From assembly GCA_013215095.1 (NCBI GenBank), contig JABSPM010000007.1:1-62765 (forward strand): DNA of 62,765 nt, given 5' to 3'. This document shows, piece by piece, positions 7,919 through 16,523 of this stretch. Under the pieces are notes generated by a model. The model saw nothing but the letters and a program-made list of their open reading frames with translations. It made no database searches and was not told where the DNA came from. Origin of the DNA: Flavobacteriaceae bacterium (GTDB lineage Bacteria; Bacteroidota; Bacteroidia; Flavobacteriales; Flavobacteriaceae). A program made the position numbers and the translations under genes. Within the stretch, counting starts at the first letter, position 1. Each line of letters opens with the position of its first letter.

Positions 7919-10366
7919 TTATGAGTTCTTTTCGTTTTCTAATAATTGTTCGAGGGCTATAAAATCTGGAATCAAAACTTGTCTTGCCTTACTTCCTTCA
8001 AAAGGTCCAACAATGCCAGCAGCCTCCAATTGATCAATTAAACGGCCAGCCCTATTGTAACCTAGTTTTAATTTTCTTTGCAGCAATGAGGTAGAACCTT
8101 GTTGCGCTGTTACAATAATTTCGGCAGCTTCTTTAAATAGCTTGTCTCTATCTGAGATATTGTTATCAATACTTGTGCCACTTTCTTCTCCAACGTATTC
8201 AGGTAATATATGTGCGTCTGGATATGCTTTTTGTGCGCCTATAAATGCTGTAATGCGTTCTACCTCTGGTGTATCTACAAAGGCGCATTGAATACGTATC
8301 AAATCATTTCCTTGGGTGTATAACATGTCTCCACGACCAATTAATTGATCTGCACCAGCACCATCTAAAATCGTTCTTGAGTCAATCTTCGAGGTTACTC
8401 TAAATGCTATACGAGCTGGGAAGTTGGCCTTAATAATACCAGTTATTACATTTACCGAAGGTCTTTGGGTTGCTATGATTAAATGAATACCAATAGCACG
8501 TGCCAATTGTGCTAAACGAGCAATAGGTGTTTCTACTTCTTTGCCAGCGGTCATAATCAAGTCTGCAAATTCATCAACCACCAAAACAATATATGGTAAA
8601 AAATGATGGCCGTCATTTGGATTTAATTTTCGGGCTTTAAATTTCTCATTGTATTCAATAATGTTTCGGCAAAATGCGTTTTTAAGCATTTCATAGCGGT
8701 TATCCATCTCAATACACAATGAGTTTAGTGTATTAATTACTTTTGTGTTGTCTGTAATTATTGCTTCTTCGCTGTCTGGAAGTTTAGCTAAATAATGACG
8801 TTCTATTTTATTAAAAAGGGTAAGTTCTACCTTTTTAGGGTCAACTAATACAAATTTAACTTCTGCTGGGTGTTTTTTATAGAGTAAAGAGGTAAGTACA
8901 GCGTTAAGTCCAACCGATTTACCTTGTCCTGTTGCTCCAGCCATAAGCAAGTGCGGCATTTTGGCCAAATCAACTACGAGGGTTTCATTACTAATAGTTT
9001 TTCCTATAGCTATAGGTAATTGCATTTCAGATTTTTGAAACTTCTGTGATGCAATAACAGAGCGCATGGAAACAATAGTAGCGTTCTTATTAGGTACCTC
9101 AATTCCAATAGTTCCTTTTCCAGGAATTGGAGCAATAATTCTAATGCCTAAGGCAGATAAAGATAGCGCAATATCATCTTCTAAGTTTTTAATTTTAGAA
9201 ATACGAACGCCAGGCTCTGGCACAATTTCATATAAAGTAACCGTTGGACCAATGGTAGCTTGAATGCTAGCAATACCAATTTTATAATTCCTGAGTGTCT
9301 CTACAATTTTGTTTTTGTTTTCCTCAAGTTCTTCTTGGTTTATTCTTATGCTTTCGGTATCGTATTTTTTTAATAGCTCTAATGATGGAAATTGAAACTT
9401 GCTTAGTTCTAACGTTGGGTCAAAGCGTCCAAAATCTTCAACTAATTTATTAGAAAGATTATTGGTTTCTGAAGATTCTTCAACGGTTTTTTCTACTTTA
9501 ATTTCGATATCTTTCTCAATAGTTGCTTCAATTGCAGGCTCATGTGGTGTAATATTAAGTTCTAAGTTTTGTGCTTCTATTTTTGGCTTTTTGGGTGTGG
9601 CTGGTTCAGAGAAGTTTTGTATGGTTGGTTTCGCATCATCTTCCGAAATTTTAAAGGCAGACTTTATCGCTTCGGCTTCTTCAGAAAGGGTGTTATCTAC
9701 AATAGGGGTAGTGGTGTTTGATTGCGCACCTTCTGAATGGTCTGAATTATCTGAACTGATAGTATCTTTAATTCCATTTTTTACAGTATTAAACAACATG
9801 CCAAAATGTTGTGCCGTAACGTTAAAACGAAGAGCTATATAACTTACAAAGCCTAAAGCTAATAAGAGTCCAATACCAATTTTACCAATATATGCTTTTA
9901 AAAAGATGTTCATCTCATAACCAATTGTACCACCAAGAATTGGATTTGTTTTTGATAAGAATCCGAATAATAGAGAACACCAAATGACCATTAAGGTACC
10001 CCAAAACCAATGACGTTGTAATCTTGCTTTTTTGATATTTAGTAAAGTATAAACTCCAGATATAAAGATTAATCCAGAAAAAATAAAGGCTGCGATACCA
10101 AACCCATCATAAATAAAGAAATGGCTTAGTTTTGCACCAACGGTACTCACCCAGTTTTGAGCCTCTAAATGTTTAGATGGAAATTCGCCAAGGATACTTT
10201 GGTCTGCTTTTCCTGTAAAGAAAAAAGATGCAAAGGCTATAAATAGATAAATACCTACAGCAAGCAACAAACTACCAAAGATAAGTTTTTGCTGACTGGT
10301 TAAGGTCAGTTTAGGTTGTTTTAATGTTTTAGTTTTTTTTTTAGTTGTTACTTTCTTTTTCGCCAT
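7919..10366 (-). CDS. ftsK: DNA translocase FtsK/SpoIIIE
   Basis: 815 aa. Four transmembrane helices lie between about 25 and 180, then an acidic low-complexity linker (200-310), then the RecA-like motor with Walker A GATGQGKSVGLN near residue 475 and Walker B VLVVDEFADLIM near 600. The C-terminal gamma winged helix (LLQRKLKLGYNRAGRLIDQL, about 745-800) reads KOPS-like sites. It pumps chromosome termini through the division septum. Preceded by a TATTTTTG box, it heads the leftward block with the LolA-like and LptF/G-type genes. Confidence 0.96.
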   Translation of the reverse strand: MAKKKVTTKKKTKTLKQPKLTLTSQQKLIFGSLLLAVGIYLFIAFASFFFTGKADQSILGEFPSKHLEAQNWVSTVGAKLSHFFIYDGFGIAAFIFSGLIFISGVYTLLNIKKARLQRHWFWGTLMVIWCSLLFGFLSKTNPILGGTIGYEMNIFLKAYIGKIGIGLLLALGFVSYIALRFNVTAQHFGMLFNTVKNGIKDTISSDNSDHSEGAQSNTTTPIVDNTLSEEAEAIKSAFKISEDDAKPTIQNFSEPATPKKPKIEAQNLELNITPHEPAIEATIEKDIEIKVEKTVEESSETNNLSNKLVEDFGRFDPTLELSKFQFPSLELLKKYDTESIRINQEELEENKNKIVETLRNYKIGIASIQATIGPTVTLYEIVPEPGVRISKIKNLEDDIALSLSALGIRIIAPIPGKGTIGIEVPNKNATIVSMRSVIASQKFQKSEMQLPIAIGKTISNETLVVDLAKMPHLLMAGATGQGKSVGLNAVLTSLLYKKHPAEVKFVLVDPKKVELTLFNKIERHYLAKLPDSEEAIITDNTKVINTLNSLCIEMDNRYEMLKNAFCRNIIEYNEKFKARKLNPNDGHHFLPYIVLVVDEFADLIMTAGKEVETPIARLAQLARAIGIHLIIATQRPSVNVITGIIKANFPARIAFRVTSKIDSRTILDGAGADQLIGRGDMLYTQGNDLIRIQCAFVDTPEVERITAFIGAQKAYPDAHILPEYVGEESGTSIDNNISDRDKLFKEAAEIIVTAQQGSTSLLQRKLKLGYNRAGRLIDQLEAAGIVGPFEGSKARQVLIPDFIALEQLLENEKNS

Positions 10367-10387
10367 TTAGCTGCGTTTAGATAAAAG

Positions 10388-10395
10388 CAAAAATA
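10388..10395 (-). promoter_or_regulatory. -7 box TATTTTTG of the ftsK block
   Basis: TAnnTTTG on the minus strand, 21 bases before the ftsK ATG and in the gap after dgkA. A second TTTTG stands just upstream of it. Confidence 0.5.
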
Positions 10396-10431
10396 CAAAA
10401 TACTACCTTTTATCCTAAAGGTATTGTATTT

Positions 10432-10800
10432 TTAAAAGAGTTTAGGAATATAAATAATACTACCAATAACAATTGCAGTTATGGCGAAGATAAAAACAGC
10501 TCCAGCAGATACATCCTTAATAATTCCAATTTTTTTATGATGTTCTGGATGAACAAAATCTGCTAGTTTTTCAATAGCTGTGTTTATACCTTCAATACTC
10601 ATTACAAGACCTATAACAGAAATTTGTATCATCCATTCTGTAGTGCTGATGTTAAAATAAAAGCCAGCAAAAGTCATAAGTATACCAATTGTAAATTGAA
10701 CTTGTATACTGGCTTCTGTTGCTATTAGGAGTAAAGCGCCCTTGAAGGCATAGCCAACACTTTTTATGCGATGACTAATAAATGATTTAGTTTTACTCAT
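10432..10800 (-). CDS. dgkA: diacylglycerol kinase (DgkA-type)
   Basis: 122 aa with three transmembrane helices and the catalytic signature SIEGINTAIEKLAD (E-x-x-N-T-A-I-E) near residues 68-82. The family phosphorylates diacylglycerol or undecaprenol in the inner membrane. Gram-positive-type DgkA members act mainly on undecaprenol, so the substrate is not settled by sequence. Its ATG overlaps the last 8 bases of tpx, pointing to translational coupling. Confidence 0.9.
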   Translation of the reverse strand: MSKTKSFISHRIKSVGYAFKGALLLIATEASIQVQFTIGILMTFAGFYFNISTTEWMIQISVIGLVMSIEGINTAIEKLADFVHPEHHKKIGIIKDVSAGAVFIFAITAIVIGSIIYIPKLF

Positions 10801-11299
10801 TTTGAAGAGCTTCTAGCGCCAATCTATAATTGGGTTCGTCTGCAATTTCTGCAACTTGTTCGGTATATCTTATAACGCCATCTTCGTCAATAATAATTAC
10901 ACATCTAGAATGTAAGGTTTCTAAGGGACCATCAATAAAAGTTAGTCCGTAGTCACTGCCAAATTCACCTGTTTTATAATCCGATAGGCTGATGACATTA
11001 TTTAAGTCTTCTGCTCCGCAAAAACGTGCTTGTGCAAAAGGTAAATCTTTAGATATACATAAGACTTTTGTGTGTTTCAAGGCACTCGCTTGTTTATTAA
11101 ATTCTCGTACAGATTGAGCACAAGTTCCAGTATCAATACTTGGAAATATATTAAGGACGATTTTAGTGCCTCGAAAATCTATTAATTCTACTTTAGATAA
11201 GTCGTTGGCAGTTAATGAAAAGTTGGGTGCTGTACTATCTATATTAGGTAAGCTGCCTTTGGTGTTAAGAGGGGTTCCTTGTAATGTGACTTTAGCCAT
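10793..11299 (-). CDS. tpx: thiol peroxidase (atypical 2-Cys peroxiredoxin)
   Basis: 168 aa, normal Tpx length. The peroxidatic cysteine is C60 in SIDTGTCAQSVREFN and the resolving cysteine is C94 in FAQARFCGAEDL. It reduces hydrogen and alkyl peroxides using thioredoxin in the periplasm or cytoplasm; no signal peptide is seen. It shares an 8-bp overlap with dgkA and lies close to thioredoxin and AhpC-type genes, so a local peroxide-defence group is likely. Confidence 0.95.
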   Translation of the reverse strand: MAKVTLQGTPLNTKGSLPNIDSTAPNFSLTANDLSKVELIDFRGTKIVLNIFPSIDTGTCAQSVREFNKQASALKHTKVLCISKDLPFAQARFCGAEDLNNVISLSDYKTGEFGSDYGLTFIDGPLETLHSRCVIIIDEDGVIRYTEQVAEIADEPNYRLALEALQNE

Positions 11300-11391
11300 G
11301 GTATTTTAGGATTTTAAATATTAATATAAGAGCACTACTGAAGCCTCAATAATATGCTATGTTGAAATATAGTAAAAAATACGTGTCAAAC

Positions 11392-11425
11392 AAAAGGCGT
11401 TTTTTTAATAAACCAAAAGCCTTTA
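11392..11425 (-). terminator. probable terminator of the thioredoxin/small-protein pair
   Basis: AAAGGC (11393-11398) and GCCTTT (11419-11424) with A/T-rich flanks that extend the stem imperfectly. On the minus strand it follows the stop codon of the 85-aa gene at once. Confidence 0.5.
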
Positions 11426-11680
11426 TGTGTCTATAGAGCCTAATACGCGTTTCATAAACGTATTTAAAGCTTCTTTTTTAGGTGTTCCTTCCTTCATCAT
11501 TTTACTTACTTCTATAGCGCCATACATATTAGATATGAGCTCACCTATGACATCAAGTTCTTCATCTTTTAGTGAAGGCACTTCAGTCAAATTCTCAAGT
11601 GTTTCAATAGTTTCTATGACGTAATCTTCATCATTGTCTTCAATGAATTGGGTAAGGTGTTTAATTACTGGTAATTTCAT
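11423..11680 (-). CDS. small conserved protein (DUF6952-like)
   Basis: An 85-aa helical, acidic, cytoplasmic protein without cysteines (start KLPVIKHLTQFIEDNDEDYV). I recognise it only as the small partner that sits beside thioredoxin and peroxiredoxin genes in flavobacteria, annotated as DUF6952; the number is from memory. It overlaps the thioredoxin gene by 20 bases, a tight translational link. Function unknown; a role tied to thiol redox control is an inference from the neighbours. Confidence 0.7.
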   Translation of the reverse strand: MKLPVIKHLTQFIEDNDEDYVIETIETLENLTEVPSLKDEELDVIGELISNMYGAIEVSKMMKEGTPKKEALNTFMKRVLGSIDT

Positions 11681-11972
11681 CTACAAGTGTTTTTAAGACA
11701 TCAAATTTATTGGTTTGAACTTGATTAACTAAGGCTCCGTTTTTAAACGTAGCAAAAGTAGGCAAGTTACTTACGTCGGCTAGTTTTCTACTTTCAGGAA
11801 ATTTTTCCGCATCTGCGATTACAAACACGGTATTTGTGTTTTCTGCAGCTAATTTTTTAAATTTAGGTTTCATAATTCGGCAGTTTCCACACCATGTTGC
11901 AGAAAATTGTACGATTACAACATTATTATCATTTACAATAGTTTCTAAATTGTCTTGAGATAATTCTTGCAT
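11661..11972 (-). CDS. thioredoxin (WCGNC active site)
   Basis: A 103-aa single-domain cytoplasmic thioredoxin. The redox motif SATWCGNCRIMKPKF has C28 and C31 with Gly-Asn in place of the usual Gly-Pro, which should shift the redox potential. The cis-Pro loop LPTFATFKNG is present. It overlaps the DUF6952-like gene and lies 88 bp from the peroxiredoxin, a natural electron acceptor. Confidence 0.9.
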   Translation of the reverse strand: MQELSQDNLETIVNDNNVVIVQFSATWCGNCRIMKPKFKKLAAENTNTVFVIADAEKFPESRKLADVSNLPTFATFKNGALVNQVQTNKFDVLKTLVDEITSN

Positions 11973-12059
11973 AATATTTTAGGTTTTAGAAATTTATCCA
12001 TCAAACCATGAGTTGTAGTATTCTTGGTTTGATAGATAAATATTTTGGTTATTAACGTT

Positions 12060-12698
12060 TTAGTGGCTCGCTAGATATTCAGCAGTACCTTTTGCATTAG
12101 GCTTCATAGCTTCTTTTCCTTCTTCCCAGTTAGCAGGACATACCTCGCCATTAGTTTGTACATGCGTATAAGCATCAATTAATCTAATGTATTCGTTTAC
12201 ATTTCTTCCTAAAGGCATGTGGTTGATGCTTTCGTGCACTACAGTTCCTTCTTCATCAATGATGTATGTTGCTCTATATGTAACATTATCTCCTTCTACT
12301 TGTACAGTTCCAGTTTCTTCATCATATGCTTCATTCGTAATGTCAAGAATACCTAAGATACTAGATAAGTTTCTGTTGCTGTCCGCTAAGATAGGATAAG
12401 TTACACCCTCAATACCTCCGTTATCCTTAGGTGTGCTTAACCATGCAAAATGAACCTCAGGTGTGTCACAAGATGCTCCAATTACGATAGTATTTCTTTT
12501 TTCAAATTCTGCCAATGCAGCTTGAAAAGCATGAAGCTCTGTTGGGCAAACGAAAGTAAAATCTTTTGGGTACCAAAACAATACCACTTTTTTGTTGTTT
12601 TTTTGTGCTTCTTCTAAAACGTTTACTTTAAAAGTATCACCCATTTCATTCATGGCGTCAACATTTAAATTTGGAAATTTTTTTCCTACAAATGACAT
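12060..12698 (-). CDS. 2-Cys peroxiredoxin (AhpC/TSA type)
   Basis: 212 aa starting at the ATG at 12698 (SFVGKKFPNL). A 14-codon longer reading runs through the promoter and is unlikely. The peroxidatic cysteine is C51 in DFTFVCPTELHAF, and the resolving cysteine is in GEVCPANWEEGKEAMKP near the C-terminus. It reduces peroxides with thioredoxin or AhpF-like partners. A TATCTTTG box precedes it. Confidence 0.94.
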   Translation of the reverse strand: MSFVGKKFPNLNVDAMNEMGDTFKVNVLEEAQKNNKKVVLFWYPKDFTFVCPTELHAFQAALAEFEKRNTIVIGASCDTPEVHFAWLSTPKDNGGIEGVTYPILADSNRNLSSILGILDITNEAYDEETGTVQVEGDNVTYRATYIIDEEGTVVHESINHMPLGRNVNEYIRLIDAYTHVQTNGEVCPANWEEGKEAMKPNAKGTAEYLASH

Positions 12699-12726
12699 AT
12701 TTTTATGTTTTAAATTATTTCTATGG

Positions 12727-12734
12727 CAAAGATA
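12727..12734 (-). promoter_or_regulatory. -7 box TATCTTTG of the peroxiredoxin gene
   Basis: TAnnTTTG on the minus strand, 28 bases before the chosen ATG at 12698. It lies inside the longer alternative reading frame, which supports the shorter start. Confidence 0.55.
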
Positions 12735-12829
12735 AAACACAACATCACTTATTTGTAAATTAAGAATTGTTAATTTTTATTATTTGATAATTTTTAATTA
12801 TGGTTTTTGGAATTTATAATAGGGAAGTT

Positions 12830-14314
12830 CTATTTTTTGATTAATGTTTTAATTTTTATTGATAATCCCGCAAACAGAAGCGTCATAAATGGACTCAACC
12901 AATTAAAAATTGCATAAAAGAAGTAATCGGCAACGGGAACGCCTAAAACGCCACTTTGATAAGCGCCACAGGTATTCCATGGGATTAATACTGAAGTTAC
13001 TGTTCCAGAATCCTCAAGGGTTCTACTTAAGTTTTCTGGGGCTAAGTCTTTGTCTTGATACGCTTTTTTGAACATTTTCCCGGGTACAACTAAGGCTAGA
13101 TATTGATCAGAAGCTGTAACGTTTAAGGCTAAACAGCTTGCTACTGTACTTGCAAATAAGCCAAAAGTAGATTGTGCTAGGTTTAGTAGGGCGGCACTTA
13201 TTTTAGATAATGCACCAATGGCGTCCATTACACCCCCAAATACCATAGCACATATGATTAACCAAATTGTTCCAAGCATACCATACATGCCTCCAGAAGA
13301 GAAAAGGTCGTTTAGTTCTGGACTTGTGGTTTCAACAGAAGTACTTACCGTGATAGCGTTCATTACTCCTTTATAGGCAGATTGAAACGTTAAACTTTCG
13401 GCTTCAGCAATTTTAGCAACAATTTCTGGTTGCGCTATAATTGCTGCTATTGCACCTAGTAAAGTTCCTATGAGAAGCGCAATTAATGGTGGTGTTTTTT
13501 TAATAATCATAGCAATAACCAAAACAGGAACCAGAAATAGCCAAGGGCTAATATTAAATGCAGTTTCAATAGCTGTAAGTTTGTCTGTAATATCTGGAGT
13601 TCCTGTAGTATCTATAGATAAGCCAATAATGATAAATATGATAAGCGTTACCACTATTGTTGGAACTGTGGTCATAGCCATATATTTTATATGGTCAAAC
13701 AACTCAGCACCAGCCATTGCTGGAGCCAAGTTTGTCGTGTCACTCAAAGGAGACATTTTGTCTCCAAAATATGCGCCAGAGAGCACGGCACCGGCAGTCA
13801 TTCCAAGTCCAATGCCTAAGGTTTCTCCAATACCAATTAGCGCTATACCAACTGTTGCAGAGGTTGTCCATGAGCTTCCTGTGGCAATAGAAATAATAGC
13901 ACATATAATTACACAAGCAGCTAAGAATATCGTCGGATTAAGAATTTGTAAACCGTAATAAATCATGGAAGGGATAATACCACTGATAAGCCATGTACCT
14001 GCTAAGGCGCCAACCATAAGCAGAATTAATAATGCTCCTGTGGTCGATTTTACATTTTCAGCAACTTCATCAAGCATTTGTTTGTAAGATACTTTATTAT
14101 AAAATCCAACAATAGCGGCTACAGCTGCACCTAGAATTAAAATGAATTGATTACTACCGCTTAAAGCATCATCTCCAAAAACAAAAAATACATTATAAAA
14201 CAGCATAGCAACTAACGCAAAAATAGGTATTAGTGCTTCCCATATGTTGAGTTCTTTGTTACGTATTATGTTTTCGTCTTGTGCCTGTTTTGGTTTGATA
14301 TCTTGGCTTTCCAT
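12830..14314 (-). CDS. NhaC-family Na+/H+ antiporter
   Basis: 494 aa from the ATG at 14314 (MESQDIKPKQ); the 19 codons further up look untranslated. It has about eleven transmembrane helices with the NhaC-type signatures ATGSSWTTSATVGIALIGIG, SGAYFGDKMSPLSDTTNLAP and the C-terminal WNTCGAYQSGVLGVP. It exchanges cytoplasmic sodium for protons at the inner membrane, fitting a marine life style. It is flanked by long intergenic spaces and probably forms a single-gene unit. Confidence 0.93.
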   Translation of the reverse strand: MESQDIKPKQAQDENIIRNKELNIWEALIPIFALVAMLFYNVFFVFGDDALSGSNQFILILGAAVAAIVGFYNKVSYKQMLDEVAENVKSTTGALLILLMVGALAGTWLISGIIPSMIYYGLQILNPTIFLAACVIICAIISIATGSSWTTSATVGIALIGIGETLGIGLGMTAGAVLSGAYFGDKMSPLSDTTNLAPAMAGAELFDHIKYMAMTTVPTIVVTLIIFIIIGLSIDTTGTPDITDKLTAIETAFNISPWLFLVPVLVIAMIIKKTPPLIALLIGTLLGAIAAIIAQPEIVAKIAEAESLTFQSAYKGVMNAITVSTSVETTSPELNDLFSSGGMYGMLGTIWLIICAMVFGGVMDAIGALSKISAALLNLAQSTFGLFASTVASCLALNVTASDQYLALVVPGKMFKKAYQDKDLAPENLSRTLEDSGTVTSVLIPWNTCGAYQSGVLGVPVADYFFYAIFNWLSPFMTLLFAGLSIKIKTLIKK

Positions 14315-14704
14315 ATAGCTTTTAATAAAAATAATTGTTGTAATGTTACGATTTTCATCAATGCTATGCAAATGAAATTTGAAGTGTATTTGTATCTGAT
14401 AGTGTAATTATATGTGCTTTTATTTGATTGCTACGGATTCAAAATAAATGCCAGGACATCTCAATTTATATTGGTTATGGTTTTTATTGATGTGATAGTT
14501 TGATAATGTATGTTATATACTGAGGCTCTTTTTGGTGTTTTTTATCTATTTTACGAGTGTCATAAGGTCTTCGTTTCTTTTGAGCTAAGGCTAGTGAACG
14601 TTTAGGTGTTTCTAAGGTAATAAACCGATAAACAGAAAAGCCTATTGAAATTTGCAATAGGCTTTTTTTGTATGCTCAACGCAGAAGCTGTGTTGTTTTT
14701 CTAC
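14315..14704. other. 390-bp intergenic space with terminator and a possible coding remnant
   Basis: Apart from the terminator at 14636-14669 I see no gene. On the minus strand about 50 codons stay open (14635 to about 14482, ending ITYIIKLSHQ) with a very basic stretch ALAQKKRRPYDTRKIDKKHQ, but there is no start codon and no family I recognise. It may be a remnant or chance. Confidence 0.4.
14636..14669. terminator. strong intrinsic terminator
   Basis: A perfect 12-bp stem (14636-14647 with 14655-14666) around a 7-base loop, followed by T on the plus strand and TTTT on the minus strand. It lies 35 bases past the stop of the leftward PLP lyase gene. Confidence 0.85.
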
Positions 14705-15904
14705 TTATAATATGTCTAATTCAATCATACAGTCCTTCATCATTTGATAGCTGCGCTCAATATCGTTGTCTAATCCAATAGAAAAACGAATTAAACCATC
14801 AGTTAAGCCCATTTCAATTTGCTCTTCTTCAGGTATTTCAGATGAAGTTGATGTTCCAGGGGCGCTAAATAAGGTCTTATAGAACCCTAAGCTTACGGCA
14901 AGATATCCTAAATTTCGCTCTTGCATCAATTCCATTAAAGCGTTGGCTTTATCTAAAGATCCAACATCAATAGTAAGCATACCCCCAAAACCATACTCTT
15001 CATTAATCATGGATTTAAATAGATTATGAGATGGATGAGAAGCTAAGCCAGGATAAACTGTTTTTAAGCCGTCCTGTTCAAATTTATGAGCCAAGTATGT
15101 CGCATTTTTGCTGTGTTGTTTCATTCTAATATGAAGCGTTCTCATATTTTTTAAGATAGACGATGAACGTAAACTATCCATAGAAGACCCTAGGAGCATA
15201 CTTGCACCGTCAATAACACTTTTTAGCTCAGTAATAAATTCATTGGTTCCGCAAACCACACCTCCCATAGTATCGGAAGAACCATTGATGAACTTAGTTA
15301 AACTATGAATAACAACATCAGCCCCTAATTTAGCTGGTGAAATAGATAAAGGTGAAAATGTATTGTCTACGACTAATTTTAAATTGTGTTTTTTAGCGAT
15401 GGCAGCTAATCCTTTGATGTCAGCAACTTCTAATAGTGGGTTACTTACAGTTTCACAATATAAAACTTTTGTATTTTTAGTGATTGAAGCTTCAACAATA
15501 TCTAGTTTTGTGATGTCTACAAAAGTGGTTTGGATTTGCATTCTTGGCGTGAAATTTTTCAGGAATGCATAAGTTCCTCCGTAAATAGTTCTGCTAGATA
15601 CGATGTGGTCTCCAGCGCCACAAAGTTGCAAAAGTGTTGGTGTTATTGCTCCCATACCAGAGCCCGATACGTTTGCGGTTTCTGTACCTTCCATTGCAGC
15701 TAAAGCTTCTCCCAAGTATAAGTTAGATGGCGAAGTGTGTCTTGAATATAAATAACAACCGTCTGTATTACCTTCGAAGGTGTCAAACATTGTTTTGGCC
15801 GATAAAAACGTATAAGTTGAAGAATCCGAAATGGATGGGTTTACACCTCCAAATTCTCCAAAATATTGTAAGTCTTGTATATTATTTGCGGGTTTAAATG
15901 ACAT
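14705..15904 (-). CDS. Cys/Met metabolism PLP-dependent lyase (methionine gamma-lyase-like)
   Basis: 399 aa of the cystathionine/methionine gamma-lyase family. The PLP lysine is K204 in VVIHSLTKFINGSSDTMGG. YSRHTSPSNLYLGEALAAME (about 53-72) is the phosphate and substrate region. At the place of the active-site cysteine of true methionine gamma-lyase (LYGCT), the sequence reads IYGGTYAF, with glycine at 110. So cystathionine lyase, an O-acyl-homoserine enzyme or an atypical methionine gamma-lyase are all possible. It is divergent from an Lrp/AsnC regulator across 160 bp holding a 9-bp inverted repeat. Confidence 0.85.
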   Translation of the reverse strand: MSFKPANNIQDLQYFGEFGGVNPSISDSSTYTFLSAKTMFDTFEGNTDGCYLYSRHTSPSNLYLGEALAAMEGTETANVSGSGMGAITPTLLQLCGAGDHIVSSRTIYGGTYAFLKNFTPRMQIQTTFVDITKLDIVEASITKNTKVLYCETVSNPLLEVADIKGLAAIAKKHNLKLVVDNTFSPLSISPAKLGADVVIHSLTKFINGSSDTMGGVVCGTNEFITELKSVIDGASMLLGSSMDSLRSSSILKNMRTLHIRMKQHSKNATYLAHKFEQDGLKTVYPGLASHPSHNLFKSMINEEYGFGGMLTIDVGSLDKANALMELMQERNLGYLAVSLGFYKTLFSAPGTSTSSEIPEEEQIEMGLTDGLIRFSIGLDNDIERSYQMMKDCMIELDIL

Positions 15905-15968
15905 GTTTTTTTAGTTTTTGATACTGTAAAATTCGTATAAAAACATAAAAAAAACAACAATAAGATAT

Positions 15969-15993
15969 AAATATAGAATATAAATCTATATTT
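15969..15993. promoter_or_regulatory. candidate Lrp operator (inverted repeat AAATATAGA-N7-TCTATATTT)
   Basis: A perfect 9-bp inverted repeat with a 7-base spacer, 25 bp in all, in the divergent gap between the PLP lyase gene and the Lrp gene. Lrp/AsnC dimers bind AT-rich palindromes of about this size. Function is inferred. Confidence 0.5.
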
Positions 15994-16017
15994 AGTGTTT
16001 TTGTTAGAATTAAATAC

Positions 16018-16025
16018 TATATTTG
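16018..16025 (+). promoter_or_regulatory. -7 box TATATTTG of the Lrp-type regulator
   Basis: TAnnTTTG with TTTTG 18 bases upstream (15999-16003). It lies 40 bases before the ATG at 16065 and overlaps the TTG codon of a longer reading, which argues for the later start. Confidence 0.6.
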
Positions 16026-16064
16026 GTTTTCAATTTAAGTCTTACTGAAAAATTTTTCAAAAAT

Positions 16065-16523
16065 ATGAAATTTGATGCTATAGATAAAAAGATTTTAGAA
16101 TTCCTTCAAGTGGATGCTAAACAAACCAACAAGGAGCTTTCAGGTAAATTGAATTTATCTGTAACTGCGGTCTATGAACGTATAAAAAAATTAGAAAAAG
16201 AGGGTGTTATAGAACAATATGTTGCTTTAGTGAACGCCGAAAAAGTAGGTCGTGCTTTTGTAGCATTTTGTCACGTGAAATTAGAGAAACACTCACAAGA
16301 TTATGTGATTGAGTTTGAAAAGGATGTTGCAAAAATTGAAGAGGTGGTAGAATGTTATCATATTAGTGGTGATTATGACTACATTTTAAAAGTTCATGTA
16401 GAAGACATGGAAGCTTTTAGAGCTTTTATGGTGCATCAGTTAACTACCATCAATCATATTGGTAGTACGCATAGTATGTTTATGATTAATGAAGTTAAAC
16501 ATACGACTTCAATTAAAGTCTAG
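16065..16523 (+). CDS. Lrp/AsnC-family transcriptional regulator
   Basis: 152 aa from ATG 16065 (KFDAIDKKILEFLQ). An N-terminal winged helix-turn-helix (NKELSGKLNLSVTAVYERIKKLE, about 19-41) is followed by the RAM/AsnC ligand-binding domain, with VVECYHISGDYDYILKVHVED and HSMFMI near the end. Size is standard. Its divergent position points to the PLP lyase gene as a target, with an amino acid such as methionine as likely effector; this pairing is common but is inferred here. Confidence 0.9.
   Translation: MKFDAIDKKILEFLQVDAKQTNKELSGKLNLSVTAVYERIKKLEKEGVIEQYVALVNAEKVGRAFVAFCHVKLEKHSQDYVIEFEKDVAKIEEVVECYHISGDYDYILKVHVEDMEAFRAFMVHQLTTINHIGSTHSMFMINEVKHTTSIKV

Noticed and set aside
9399-9842. 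147-codon plus-strand frame inside ftsK
   Set aside because: Ser/Phe-rich antisense of the acidic FtsK linker; no start context and no homology.
13470-13958. 162-codon plus-strand frame inside the NhaC antiporter gene
   Set aside because: Antisense of a well-conserved membrane protein; the hydrophobic pattern comes from the complementary codons.
14482-14635. Basic 50-codon minus-strand frame downstream of the PLP lyase gene
   Set aside because: No start codon, overlaps the terminator stem and no family recognised; kept only as a remark.
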